Translations under genes and position numbers: made by a program
Shown here: piece by piece, positions 8,153-16,072 of the stretch
Position numbering within the stretch: position 1 is the stretch's first letter
How the letters are laid out: every line of letters starts with the position of its first letter
The notes under the pieces: model-generated
The model's input: only the letters and a program-made list of their open reading frames with translations
Databases searched by the model: none
What the model was told of the DNA's origin: nothing
Origin: Trebonia sp963795335
GTDB taxonomy: Bacteria; Actinomycetota; Actinomycetes; Streptosporangiales; Streptosporangiaceae
Length of the DNA stretch: 64,000 nucleotides
Assembly (NCBI GenBank): GCA_963795335.1
Contig: CAWCHI010000006.1
Coordinates: 434,001-498,000, forward strand
Direction of reading: 5' to 3'

Positions 8153-8290
8153 TGAATCCTCCCGACGTAGTCCCTGCCTGCGCCGGCGACGGGGCGACCC
8201 GGAGGAGGGGTCCGGTCACCACCGCAGGGGGCCACGGTAACAGCGGACGGTGCCATCGGCCGGGACCGCGGAGCACGCCCCCGTCCGGGC

Positions 8291-8328
8291 TGACCGGCCG
8301 CGTGCTAGCTGACCGGCCGCGTGCTAGC
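8291..8328 (-). repeat. 19-bp tandem duplication across the pfkA stop
   Basis: TGACCGGCCGCGTGCTAGC occurs twice without change (8291-8309 and 8310-8328). The right-hand copy contains the pfkA stop codon (TAG on the minus strand, 8326-8324). Length and placement match the duplication at 489-526. Confidence 0.9.
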
Positions 8329-9362
8329 CGAAGAAGACCTCGGCCTCGGCGTAGCGGTCGGCCGGGACCAGCTTCAGCTCGCGGGTGGCTTCGGTCAGCG
8401 GGACGCGGACGATCTCGGTGCCGCGCAACGCGACCATCGTGCCGAAATCCTCATCATGCACCGCCGCGACCGCGTGCAGGCCGAACCGGGTGGCCAGCAC
8501 CCGGTCGAAGGCGGTCGGGGTGCCGCCGCGCTGAATATGCCCGAGCACGGTGCAGCGGGCCTCCTTGCCGGTCCGCTTCTCGATCTCGCCCGCCAGGTAC
8601 TGGCCGACGCCGCCCAGCCGGACGTGACCGAACGCGTCGAGCTGACCCGACTGCAGCGAAAGCTCCTCATGCACCGGGGACGCGCCCTCGGCGACGACCA
8701 CGATCGGGGCGTAGCGCGTCTGGAAGCGGTGCTCGACGTAGGCGATGACCTTGTCGATGTCGAACGGGCGCTCGGGGATAAGGATGACGTTGGCCCCGCC
8801 GGCCAGCGCCGGCGTGCAGCGCGATCCAGCCCGCGTGCCGCCCCATCACCTCGACGATCAGCGCCCGGTGGTGGCTCTCGGCCGTGGTGTGCAGCCGGTC
8901 GATGGCGTCGGTGGCGATGTTCACCGCGGTGTCGAAGCCGAAGGTGAAGTCGGTCGCGCCGAGGTCGTTGTCGATCGTCTTGGGCACGCCGACGACCGGC
9001 ACGCCCTCGTCGTAGAGCCGGGCGGCGACACCGAGGGTGTCCTCGCCGCCGATCACCACCAGGGCGTCCACGCCGAGCCCGGACATGTTGTCCTTGATCC
9101 GCTCGACACCGGACCGGCCCGGGCCGGTCTCCTTGAACGGGTTCGTCCGCGACGAGCCCAGGATGGTGCCGCCGCGCGGCAGGATGCCGCGCACCGCGGC
9201 CACGTCGAGCGGCATCGTGTCCGCCTCGAGCGGCCCCCGCCAGCCGTCGCGGAAACCGAGGAACTCGATCCCGTACTCCTGAATGCCGCGCCGTACTACG
9301 GCGCGGATGACCGCGTTCAGACCCGGGCAGTCGCCGCCCCCGGTAAGGACTCCCACTCGCAT
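8324..9362 (-). pseudogene. pfkA: 6-phosphofructokinase, one-base insertion
   Basis: Phosphofructokinase phosphorylates fructose 6-phosphate in glycolysis. The protein is 345 residues if repaired. It begins MRVGVLTGGGDCPGLNAVIR, shows GGEDTLGVA (residues 105-113), PKTIDND (127-133, Asp131 being the catalytic base) and VMGRHAGWIALHAG, then breaks: one extra G near 8806-8812 shifts the frame. The second frame resumes LAGGANVILIPE and runs through GHIQRGGTP to the stop. The span is 1039 bases, one over whole codons. Asp108 and Lys128 occupy the positions of E. coli Gly104 and Gly124, the pattern of pyrophosphate-dependent enzymes. An inactive central glycolytic gene is unlikely, so a sequence error is suspected. 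Start ATG at 9362. Confidence 0.85.
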
Positions 9363-9372
9363 GAGTCCAAGC

Positions 9373-10137
9373 CTAGCCGTACGGAAGCCAGTTGGAACGA
9401 GACCGCGCGAACGACGCCGGTGCAATCGATAACACCGACGGATCTGCGTCCGGCTTGTCCTCCCGGGCGCGTTCCTTCGCCTGCTGGGCGTACATGTTGA
9501 CGTACTCCTGGCCGGACAGCTTCCCGATCTCGGCCATGATCTCGTCGGTCACCGCCCGCAGCGCTTCGCGGTCTGTCTCCCGGCCGTAGTAGCGGGAGAA
9601 CTCCATCGGCGGCCCGAAGATCACCCCGGGGCGGATGCTGAACCGCGGGTTGCGCGAGCCCGGCGGCAGGAACTCAAACGTGTTCATCATCGCGCAGGGC
9701 ACCACCGGGGCCCGTGACTCCAGGGCCAGGCGGGCCACGCCAGTGCGGCCGCGGTACAGCCGTCCGTCGGGCGAGCGGGTGCCCTCGGGGTAGATGCCGA
9801 GCACCTTGCCCTCGGCCAGTACACGCAGACCCGAGCGCAGGGCCCGCTCGCTCGCCTCGCCGCCGGTCCGGTCGATCGGGATCTGGCCGACCCCGCTGAA
9901 GAACGCACGGCTGGCCAGTCCCTTGAGGCCGCGACCGGTGAAGTACTCGGCCTTGGCCAGGAACACGACCTTGCGCGGCAGCGGCAGCGGGCCGAAGAAG
10001 TGGTCGGAGAACGACAGGTGATTGCTCGCGAGGATGACCGGACCGCGTCGCGGCATCTGGCGCCGCCCCTTCGACCAGGGGCGGAACACGATCGCCAGCG
10101 CGACGCCGAGCGTGCATTTAGCTAGCCAGTAGAACAC
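9373..10137 (-). CDS. 1-acyl-sn-glycerol-3-phosphate acyltransferase family (PlsC-like)
   Basis: A 254-residue membrane-associated acyltransferase of phospholipid synthesis, transferring an acyl chain to lysophosphatidic acid or a related acceptor. The catalytic HX4D motif is NHLSFSD near residue 44; the glycerol-phosphate site EGTRS lies near residue 125, and a hydrophobic amino terminus (FYWLAKCTLGVALAIVF) anchors it. The tail of about 35 residues is charged. The start is taken as GTG at 10137; upstream open frame reads into the divergent esterase gene and lacks family similarity. It ends ten bases before pfkA's start, same strand, so pfkA may be cotranscribed. Confidence 0.85.
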   Translation of the reverse strand: MFYWLAKCTLGVALAIVFRPWSKGRRQMPRRGPVILASNHLSFSDHFFGPLPLPRKVVFLAKAEYFTGRGLKGLASRAFFSGVGQIPIDRTGGEASERALRSGLRVLAEGKVLGIYPEGTRSPDGRLYRGRTGVARLALESRAPVVPCAMMNTFEFLPPGSRNPRFSIRPGVIFGPPMEFSRYYGRETDREALRAVTDEIMAEIGKLSGQEYVNMYAQQAKERAREDKPDADPSVLSIAPASFARSRSNWLPYG

Positions 10138-10142
10138 GCGTA

Positions 10143-10178
10143 CATCGTCCCACGTCCTTTGAAATCTATGGGACGATG
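10143..10178. promoter_or_regulatory. Inverted repeat between divergent acyltransferase and esterase
   Basis: CATCGTCCCA (10143-10152) and its exact complement TGGGACGATG (10169-10178) flank 16 bases inside the 46-bp gap between the two divergent starts. Its position suggests a shared operator; no regulator is linked to it. Confidence 0.5.
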
Positions 10179-10183
10179 CAGGG

Positions 10184-10951
10184 GTGTCGTCTTCAATACC
10201 GGAAGCGGAGTCCACTGCACCGTTCGCCGCCGACGGAGGCCCGGTCGGCGCGCTGGTTCTGCACGGGTTCACCGGGTCACCGCAGACCGTGCGGCCGTGG
10301 GCGCAGCACCTGGCGGAAGGCGGGCTGACCGTGCGGGCGCCGCTGCTGGCGGGACACGGCGGCAGCTGGCAGCAGCTCGGTAAGACCGGCTGGACGGACT
10401 GGTACACCTCCGCCGCCCAGGCGTTCGAGGAGCTCGCGGCCCGATGCGACCAGGTGTTCGTGACTGGTATCTCCATGGGCGGCTGCCTGGCCTTCCGGCT
10501 GGCCGAGACGCACGGCAGCCAGGTCAGTGGCCTGGTCGTGGTCAACCCGTCGCTCGCCGGGGACAACCCGCTGATCCCGTTCGCGCCGGTGCTCAAGTAC
10601 GTGATCAGGTCGCTGCCGTCGATCGGCGGGGACATCAAGAACCCGGCCGCCCGCGAGGGCGCGGCCAAGCGGACCCCGGTCGCGTCGGTCGCGACGATGC
10701 CGCGGATGTGGAAGACAACGGCGGCCGGGCTGACCGCGGTCACCCAGCCGGTCCTGGTATTCCGTTCCACGGTCGACCACGTGGTCGGGCCGGCCAGCAT
10801 GAAGGTTCTCACCGGGGCCCTGCCAGGGGCCGAGGTGCGCCCGCTCGGGAACAGTTACCACGTCGCCACCCTTGACAACGACGCCCCGGAAATCTTCGAA
10901 GGCACGTTGGCCTTCATCACCAAGCACAGCCAGGCCGAGAAGCGGGTATAA
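10184..10951 (+). CDS. Alpha/beta hydrolase, carboxylesterase/monoacylglycerol lipase type
   Basis: A 255-residue serine hydrolase resembling Est30 carboxylesterases and bacterial monoglyceride lipases. The oxyanion segment is LVLHGFTGSP (residues 25-34), the nucleophile Ser97 sits in GISMGG, and Asp198 (STVDHVV) and His226 (NSYHVATLD) complete the triad. The short cap between residues 125 and 180 fits small acyl esters. With the divergent PlsC-like acyltransferase 46 bp away, a lipid remodelling role is reasonable but unproven. The start is GTG at 10184. The next gene begins 12 bases after the stop, so they may form an operon. Confidence 0.87.
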   Translation: MSSSIPEAESTAPFAADGGPVGALVLHGFTGSPQTVRPWAQHLAEGGLTVRAPLLAGHGGSWQQLGKTGWTDWYTSAAQAFEELAARCDQVFVTGISMGGCLAFRLAETHGSQVSGLVVVNPSLAGDNPLIPFAPVLKYVIRSLPSIGGDIKNPAAREGAAKRTPVASVATMPRMWKTTAAGLTAVTQPVLVFRSTVDHVVGPASMKVLTGALPGAEVRPLGNSYHVATLDNDAPEIFEGTLAFITKHSQAEKRV

Positions 10952-10962
10952 AGGACTGCACT

Positions 10963-11610
10963 GTGGCTGAGGGGGACGTGCCGGGAACTGGCGCAGGCGG
11001 AAGCGCGACAGGTGGCGACGGCGGCGAGGCCGTCTGGCTCGACCTGATCGCCCGCTTCGACGCGCCCTTGCCGGCGGGCGAAGCACCCTGGCCCGACCGG
11101 GAAGAGCTGGCCGGGCCAGTTCCGGTGCTGCCGCCACTGGCGCCCTCGAGCCCGCCCGACAGCCCGCCGGTGGTGCCGGAGGCGCTGACCCGGGAGCCGC
11201 CCACGAACCCGACCGGGCTGCCCGGGCTGCCGGTCCTCGGCGACCCGCCGACCATGCCCGACCAGCCCCTGCCGGAGCACCTGCGGCCGGCCCAGGCGTG
11301 GCCGGAGGCTGGCCCGGGGCCCGGACCGCGTGGCGTCCCGGCGCCGCACGACCCGGCCGACGAGCACTACATCCCGCCAGTGCCGCCGCCGCTGCCCCGG
11401 CTCGACCCGATCACCAAAGGTGCCTGGCTGGCGCTATTCGGCGGTCCGCTCTACCTGCTCATCAGCACCGCCACCGGCGCCACCATCTCCGGGCTGGCTG
11501 CCTTCCTGGCGGTCGCCGCGTTCGTCGGCGGCTTTGTCATCCTGGTACTGCGGATGGACAACGGCCGGCCACCCGACTCCGGCTCCGACGACAACGGAGC
11601 CGTGCTCTGA
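10963..11610 (+). CDS. Proline-rich protein with carboxy-terminal membrane helices, unknown
   Basis: A 215-residue protein. Residues 1-145 are Pro/Gly/Ala-rich and probably disordered (for example PPLAPSSPPDSPP), residues about 150-195 form two hydrophobic helices (WLALFGGPLYLLISTAT and AAFLAVAAFVGGFVILVL), and the tail is acidic. No enzyme motif is seen. GTG start with AAGGA seven bases before it. Its last 177 bases overlap, on the opposite strand, a convergent open frame with its own credible start. It follows the esterase by 12 bases. Conserved position near esterase and phosphoesterase genes in actinomycetes makes it likely real. Confidence 0.6.
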   Translation: MAEGDVPGTGAGGSATGGDGGEAVWLDLIARFDAPLPAGEAPWPDREELAGPVPVLPPLAPSSPPDSPPVVPEALTREPPTNPTGLPGLPVLGDPPTMPDQPLPEHLRPAQAWPEAGPGPGPRGVPAPHDPADEHYIPPVPPPLPRLDPITKGAWLALFGGPLYLLISTATGATISGLAAFLAVAAFVGGFVILVLRMDNGRPPDSGSDDNGAVL

Positions 11611-12132
11611 CGGCCCGTGCCCGGACGGACCGGATTCGGCCGTGGCCGAACCCGGAGCGTCGGCGGCCGGGGTACCAGGTCCCGCGGGCGGCCGCCCGCC
11701 CGGCCGGGCGCTAGCCGGACCCGGCGTCCCGCCTGGGCCAGCAGTGCCCGCTGGGCGCGTGTCGGCGGGCCGCTGTGAGGCCCGCACGGCCGCGTCGAAC
11801 AACCCGAACGCGTCCCGGGTGAGCCCGGCGAGGGTGTCCCCGACGCCGGCGAACTGCCCGCTCAGGGTGGGGCTGGCGGCGGTCGTGCCCGAGTCCCGGT
11901 ACCGGCGCGCGGCCCGGCAGATCGGGCACCACTGGCACTCTGGCGGCTCGTCTGTCAGTTCCTCGGTGGTGGCGGTGTCCCAGACGTCGGACTTGCTGCC
12001 GCCGCCCCCGGTCACGCCGTTGACTGCGGACTTCACCCGGCCCGCTACGTCCCGGCTCACGCTTCTGGCGCCCGCGCGCATCAGCCAGCGCTGGAAATCA
12101 GCGATCGGGTCGCTTCCCGGCTCAGTGCTCAT
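11434..12132 (-). CDS. Hypothetical protein with CxxCxxC motif
   Basis: An open frame of 232 codons. The first 110 residues look like a real protein: MSTEPGSDPIADFQRWLM, then CQWCPICRAARRYRDSG near residue 65, a possible metal-binding CxxCxxC, then an amphipathic segment FAGVGDTLAGLTRDAFGLF. The start is well supported by a TAATCT box six bases before the ATG, a leaderless arrangement. Residues about 115-175 are Pro/Gly/Ala-rich, and beyond that the sequence is antisense to the membrane helices of the convergent gene and looks non-coding in style, so a missed frame shift or an earlier natural end is possible. Function unknown. Confidence 0.55.
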   Translation of the reverse strand: MSTEPGSDPIADFQRWLMRAGARSVSRDVAGRVKSAVNGVTGGGGSKSDVWDTATTEELTDEPPECQWCPICRAARRYRDSGTTAASPTLSGQFAGVGDTLAGLTRDAFGLFDAAVRASQRPADTRPAGTAGPGGTPGPASARPGGRPPAGPGTPAADAPGSATAESGPSGHGPSEHGSVVVGAGVGWPAVVHPQYQDDKAADERGDRQEGSQPGDGGAGGGADEQVERTAE

Positions 12133-12159
12133 ACTCGCAGATTAGCCCGCCGGCGGGGG

Positions 12160-12939
12160 TTAAAGCTCCACCACGTACGGGACCCGCCTGGCGCGGAAGT
12201 GGCCGACGTTGACGCACTCGGTCCGGCCGACTCGCACCCGGCGGGCGAGCGGGTTGTGCACGTGGCCGAACAAGGCGTACCGGGGCTGGGTTTCCCGGAT
12301 CAGGTCGAGCAGCGCGGTCGACCCGGTCTCCAGGCGGCGCGCCTCCACGTCGTACAGCAGCTCGGGGATGGCGGGCGGGATGTGCGTGCAGAGCACGTCG
12401 ACCGCACCGACAGCGTCCAGCTTGGCCGCGTAGACCGCCGGCGGTATCTCGTTGGGCGTCCGGTAGGGGGAGATCAGCCCGGCGCCAACGAAGCCGAACG
12501 TGACCCCGCCGACCTCCGCCCGGCCGCCGTCGATGACCTGGTGGCCGGGCTTGCGGAAGCTCTCCCACAGGCCCGGCACGTCCACGTTGCCGTAGGTCAG
12601 GTAGGCCGGCTCGGCCAGCACGCCGAACAAGGCGGAGTACTGCCGCCGGATCGCCTCCTCGTTGAGGGTGCGCAGGTCGGTCCCGCGCTCGGATGTGAGG
12701 CGCTCGGCCAGTCCCCTGGTGAGGGCGCGGGCCTCGTCGAACCGGCGCGCGGTGCGCAGCGCGACGTACTGCTGGGCGTGCTCGGCGCCGTACAGGTCGG
12801 CGAAGATGCCCTGGGTATGGTCGGCGTAGTCGAGGAACAGCAGCATGTCGCCGAGGCAGATCAGCATGTCGGCGCCGTCGCCGGCGGTGGCCAGCGCGTC
12901 GGCCGCACCGTGCACGTCACTCACTACGTGGACCCTCAT
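12160..12939 (-). CDS. Metallophosphoesterase
   Basis: A 259-residue calcineurin-like phosphoesterase. The metal ligands appear in order: SDVHG (residues 7-11), CLGDM, TYGNVD, CTHIPP and FGHVHNP, which together build the two-metal site that hydrolyses phosphate esters. Substrate is not predictable; related actinobacterial proteins are often annotated only to family level. The ATG at 12939 (MRVHVVSDVHG) is supported by a TATGTT box ending seven bases upstream, a leaderless layout; ATG at 12951 is less likely. It ends 27 bases before the start of the CxxCxxC protein gene, same strand. Confidence 0.85.
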   Translation of the reverse strand: MRVHVVSDVHGAADALATAGDGADMLICLGDMLLFLDYADHTQGIFADLYGAEHAQQYVALRTARRFDEARALTRGLAERLTSERGTDLRTLNEEAIRRQYSALFGVLAEPAYLTYGNVDVPGLWESFRKPGHQVIDGGRAEVGGVTFGFVGAGLISPYRTPNEIPPAVYAAKLDAVGAVDVLCTHIPPAIPELLYDVEARRLETGSTALLDLIRETQPRYALFGHVHNPLARRVRVGRTECVNVGHFRARRVPYVVEL

Positions 12940-13052
12940 GGGATAAAACATAGACTTTCGCAGCGAAACTCTTTCAACCCGACCGCCCCCGGCCGGCGGC
13001 ACCCCGGCCACTAGGGCAGGATGAAGGGGTTCGCACAGAACGGAGAGGTCCC

Positions 13053-14858
13053 TTGCGCGAGTTCAGCATCCCCGCACTGGCCGAGATCCCGTCGTCGTCC
13101 AACCTGGCCGACGTGATCGCGCGCCGCGCCGCCGAGCAGCCGCAGGCCGTCATGCTGCGCCGCAAGTCGGCCGGCGGCAGCTGGGCCGATGTCACTGCCG
13201 GGCAGTTCCGGGACGAGGTGCAAGCACTCGCCCGCGGCTTCATCGCGGCCGGGATCGCGGTCGGCGACCGGGTGGCCATCATGTCGCACACCCGCTATGA
13301 GTGGACCCTGGCCGACTACGCGCTGTGGACCGCCGGCGCCGTAGTGGTGCCCATCTACGAGACCTCCTCGGCCGAGCAGGCCGAGTGGATCCTGGCTAAC
13401 TCCGAGGCGCGTGCGGTCATCGCCGAGAACGACGCCTTCGCCGCGCTGATCAGCGCGGCCCGGGACCGGCTGCCCGCGCTCGAGCACCTGTGGCTGCTGG
13501 AGACCGACCTGCCCGCGCTGACCGCTGCCGGAACGGACGTCACGGCCGAGGCCGTCACCGAGCGGGCCCGTTCGCGCACGGCGGCCGACACGGCCACCAT
13601 CATCTACACCTCGGGCACCACGGGGCGCCCCAAGGGGTGCGAGCTGACCCACGGGAACCTGCTGGCGGCCGTGCGGAACGCGTTCATGGGCCCGCTGGCC
13701 TCCATCCACGCCTCCGGCACCGCCTCGACCTTGCTGTTCCTGCCCCTGGCGCACGTGTTCGCGCGGGTGATCGAGGTCGGCACGCTCGAGGCGGGGATCG
13801 TGCTGGGCCACTGCCAGGACATGAACAACCTGCTCCCGGACCTGGGATCATTCCAGCCGACGTTCGTGCTCGCGGTGCCGCGGGTGTTCGAGAAGGTCTA
13901 CAACGGCGCGGAGGCGCGCGCGGCGGGTGACGGGCGGGGCAAGATCTTCGCCCGGGCCGCCGAGGCCGCCGTCGCCTACAGCGAGTCGCTCGACTCCCCC
14001 GGCGGGGCCGGGTTCCGGCTCCGGGCCGAGCACGCGCTGTTCGACCGGCTCGTCTACGGCAAGCTGCGGGCCGCGCTCGGCGGCCGGGCGCAGTGGGCGA
14101 TCTCCGGGGGGGCCGCCCTGGCCCCGCGGCTGGGGCACTTCTTCCGTGGCATCGGCGTGTCGATCCTGGAGGGCTACGGCCTGACCGAGACGAGCGCGCC
14201 GGTGTCGGTGAACCGGCCGGAGCGGCAGAAGATCGGCTCGGTTGGCCAGCCGCTGCCCGGCGTCGCGGTGCGGATCGCTGACGACGGCGAGGTCCTGGTC
14301 TCGGGCAAGTCCATCTTCCCGGGCTACTGGCGGGACGAGGGGGCGACCAAGGAGGCATTCGTCGACGGTGGCTGGTACGCCACCGGCGACCTGGGCGCAC
14401 TCGACGACGAGGGCTTCTTGTCGATCACCGGCCGGAAGAAGGAGATTATCGTCACGGCCGGGGGCAAGAACGTCTCCCCGGCGGTGCTCGAGGACCGGCT
14501 GCGCATGAACGGGCTGATCTCGCAGTGCATGGTGGTCGGGGACGGCCGGCCCTTCGTCGGGGTGCTGATCACGCTGGACTCCGAGACGTTCGGGCCGTGG
14601 AAGGCACGGCATGGCAAGCCCGCCGACGCGACCGCCTCCGACCTGCGCGACGACCCCGACCTGAACGCGGAGATCCAGGCGGCGGTCGACGAGGCCAACA
14701 AGGCGGTCTCCCGGGCGGAGTCGATCAGGAAGTTCCGGCTGCTCGACGGGGACTTCACCCAGGAGCAGGGGCAGCTGTCGGCCAAGCTCGGCATCAAGCG
14801 GTCGGTGCTGACGAAGGAGTTCGCGGGTGACATCGAGGCCCTCTACGCGAAGGACTAG
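13053..14858 (+). CDS. Long-chain fatty acid-CoA ligase (FadD15-like AMP-forming)
   Basis: A 601-residue adenylate-forming enzyme that activates fatty acids with ATP and CoA. Motifs: P-loop YTSGTTGRPKG near residue 190, the AMP site EGYGLTETSA near 378, GDLGALDDEGFL near 455 and the hinge GRKKEIIVTAGGKNVSP near 468; the final part carries the catalytic lysine region QLSAKLGIKRSVL. Length agrees with actinobacterial FadD15-type ligases. TTG start at 13053 with GGAGAGG upstream. It is convergent with the PimB-like gene after 12 bases. It may supply acyl-CoA for lipid degradation or for phospholipid synthesis by the nearby acyltransferase. Confidence 0.92.
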   Translation: MREFSIPALAEIPSSSNLADVIARRAAEQPQAVMLRRKSAGGSWADVTAGQFRDEVQALARGFIAAGIAVGDRVAIMSHTRYEWTLADYALWTAGAVVVPIYETSSAEQAEWILANSEARAVIAENDAFAALISAARDRLPALEHLWLLETDLPALTAAGTDVTAEAVTERARSRTAADTATIIYTSGTTGRPKGCELTHGNLLAAVRNAFMGPLASIHASGTASTLLFLPLAHVFARVIEVGTLEAGIVLGHCQDMNNLLPDLGSFQPTFVLAVPRVFEKVYNGAEARAAGDGRGKIFARAAEAAVAYSESLDSPGGAGFRLRAEHALFDRLVYGKLRAALGGRAQWAISGGAALAPRLGHFFRGIGVSILEGYGLTETSAPVSVNRPERQKIGSVGQPLPGVAVRIADDGEVLVSGKSIFPGYWRDEGATKEAFVDGGWYATGDLGALDDEGFLSITGRKKEIIVTAGGKNVSPAVLEDRLRMNGLISQCMVVGDGRPFVGVLITLDSETFGPWKARHGKPADATASDLRDDPDLNAEIQAAVDEANKAVSRAESIRKFRLLDGDFTQEQGQLSAKLGIKRSVLTKEFAGDIEALYAKD

Positions 14859-14870
14859 GCGCTAGCGGGT

Positions 14871-16001
14871 TCAGCCGTCGATGAGGGCGCGCAGGCGGGT
14901 GGCGGCCAGGTCCCAGTTCCAGTCGCGCTCCACCCAGGCGCGGCCCTTGTCCCCCATGGCCCGGGCGCTGACAGGATCCGAGAGCAGGGTGACCAGCCGG
15001 TCGGCCAGGCGGGCGACGTCCCGGCCGCCGACCACGTAGCCGGTCTCGCCCTCAGCGATGGCGTCCGGGGCGCCGCCGGAGTCGCCGCCGACCACCGGCA
15101 GCCCGGTGGCGGACGCCTCCAGGTAGACGATGCCGAGGCCCTCGACGTCGAGGCCGCCGCGCCGGGTCCGGCAGGGCATCGAGAAGACGTCGCCCGCGGC
15201 GTAGTGCGCGGGCAGCTCGTCCTGCGGCACCGGCCCGGTGAAGCGGACCGATGCGGTCACCCCGGTCCGCTCGGCCAGCTGGCGCAGTTTCGCCCCGTCG
15301 GGGCCGCTGCCGACGATGAGCAGGGTCGCCCCGGGGACCTGGCGGATGACCGCGGGCCAGGCGCGCAGCAGGGTGTCCTGGCCCTTGCGGGCGACCAGGC
15401 GGGACACACAGACGACGACAGGCCGCTCACCGAGGCCGTAGCGGTCCCGGATGAGCCGCCGGCCGGCGGGGTCGGGGCGGAAGGTGCCGGCGTCGACCCC
15501 CGGGTGCAGACGGGCCATCCGGGCCGCGGCGGCCGGGGTGAGGGCGCTGGCGACCCGGACCCGGAAGTACTCGCCGAGGTAGGTCATCACGTCGGTCCGC
15601 TCGCCGATCTGGCGCAGCGCCTGCCGGGCGACCGGCAGGGCGGCCCAGCCGGCCTCGTGACCGTGGGTGATCGCGATCGCCCGCTGCACGCCTGCCGGCC
15701 GCAGCACCGGCGTGATCAGCCCGAGCGGGGCCGAGGCGCCGAAGATGACCGCCTCCGCCTCCCGCGAGCGGACCAGCTCGACCGCGCGCCGCCGGACCGC
15801 CGGGCCGCCGATCATCAGCGAGGTCGGGTGGCGGACCACCTCGAACGGCTGGGCGGCGTCGAAGGCGGCATCGCCGTCCCACTTCGGCGCGTAGACGGTC
15901 AGCCGGTCCGGGTCGAGCCGGCGGGCAAGCTCGTAGACGAAGGACTGGATACCGCCCTGCCGGGGCGGGAAGTCATTGGTGACGATCAGCGTGCGTCGCA
16001 T
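14871..16001 (-). CDS. pimB: Phosphatidylinositol monomannoside mannosyltransferase (PimB-like GT4)
   Basis: A 376-residue retaining GT4 glycosyltransferase. The acceptor domain opens MRRTLIVTNDFPPRQGGIQ with the glycine loop for the nucleotide sugar; HGHEAGWA (about residue 110) holds the conserved His; the donor domain has VCVSRLVARKGQD near 195 and the EX7E motif EGLGIVYLEA near 290. The match to mycobacterial PimB' (GDP-mannose-dependent, second mannose of PIM lipids) is strong in length and in TRRGGLDVEGLGIVY. Activity is cytosolic-face membrane. An alternative is a related lipid mannosyltransferase. It lies 71 bp downstream of the NlpC/P60 gene on the same strand. Confidence 0.8.
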   Translation of the reverse strand: MRRTLIVTNDFPPRQGGIQSFVYELARRLDPDRLTVYAPKWDGDAAFDAAQPFEVVRHPTSLMIGGPAVRRRAVELVRSREAEAVIFGASAPLGLITPVLRPAGVQRAIAITHGHEAGWAALPVARQALRQIGERTDVMTYLGEYFRVRVASALTPAAAARMARLHPGVDAGTFRPDPAGRRLIRDRYGLGERPVVVCVSRLVARKGQDTLLRAWPAVIRQVPGATLLIVGSGPDGAKLRQLAERTGVTASVRFTGPVPQDELPAHYAAGDVFSMPCRTRRGGLDVEGLGIVYLEASATGLPVVGGDSGGAPDAIAEGETGYVVGGRDVARLADRLVTLLSDPVSARAMGDKGRAWVERDWNWDLAATRLRALIDG

Positions 16002-16072
16002 AGCCAGGTCAGTTTAGGCGGCACCATCGCGTGGAGGCTGGCGCGTCCTCGGCCCCGCCGCCCTCGCTGCGA

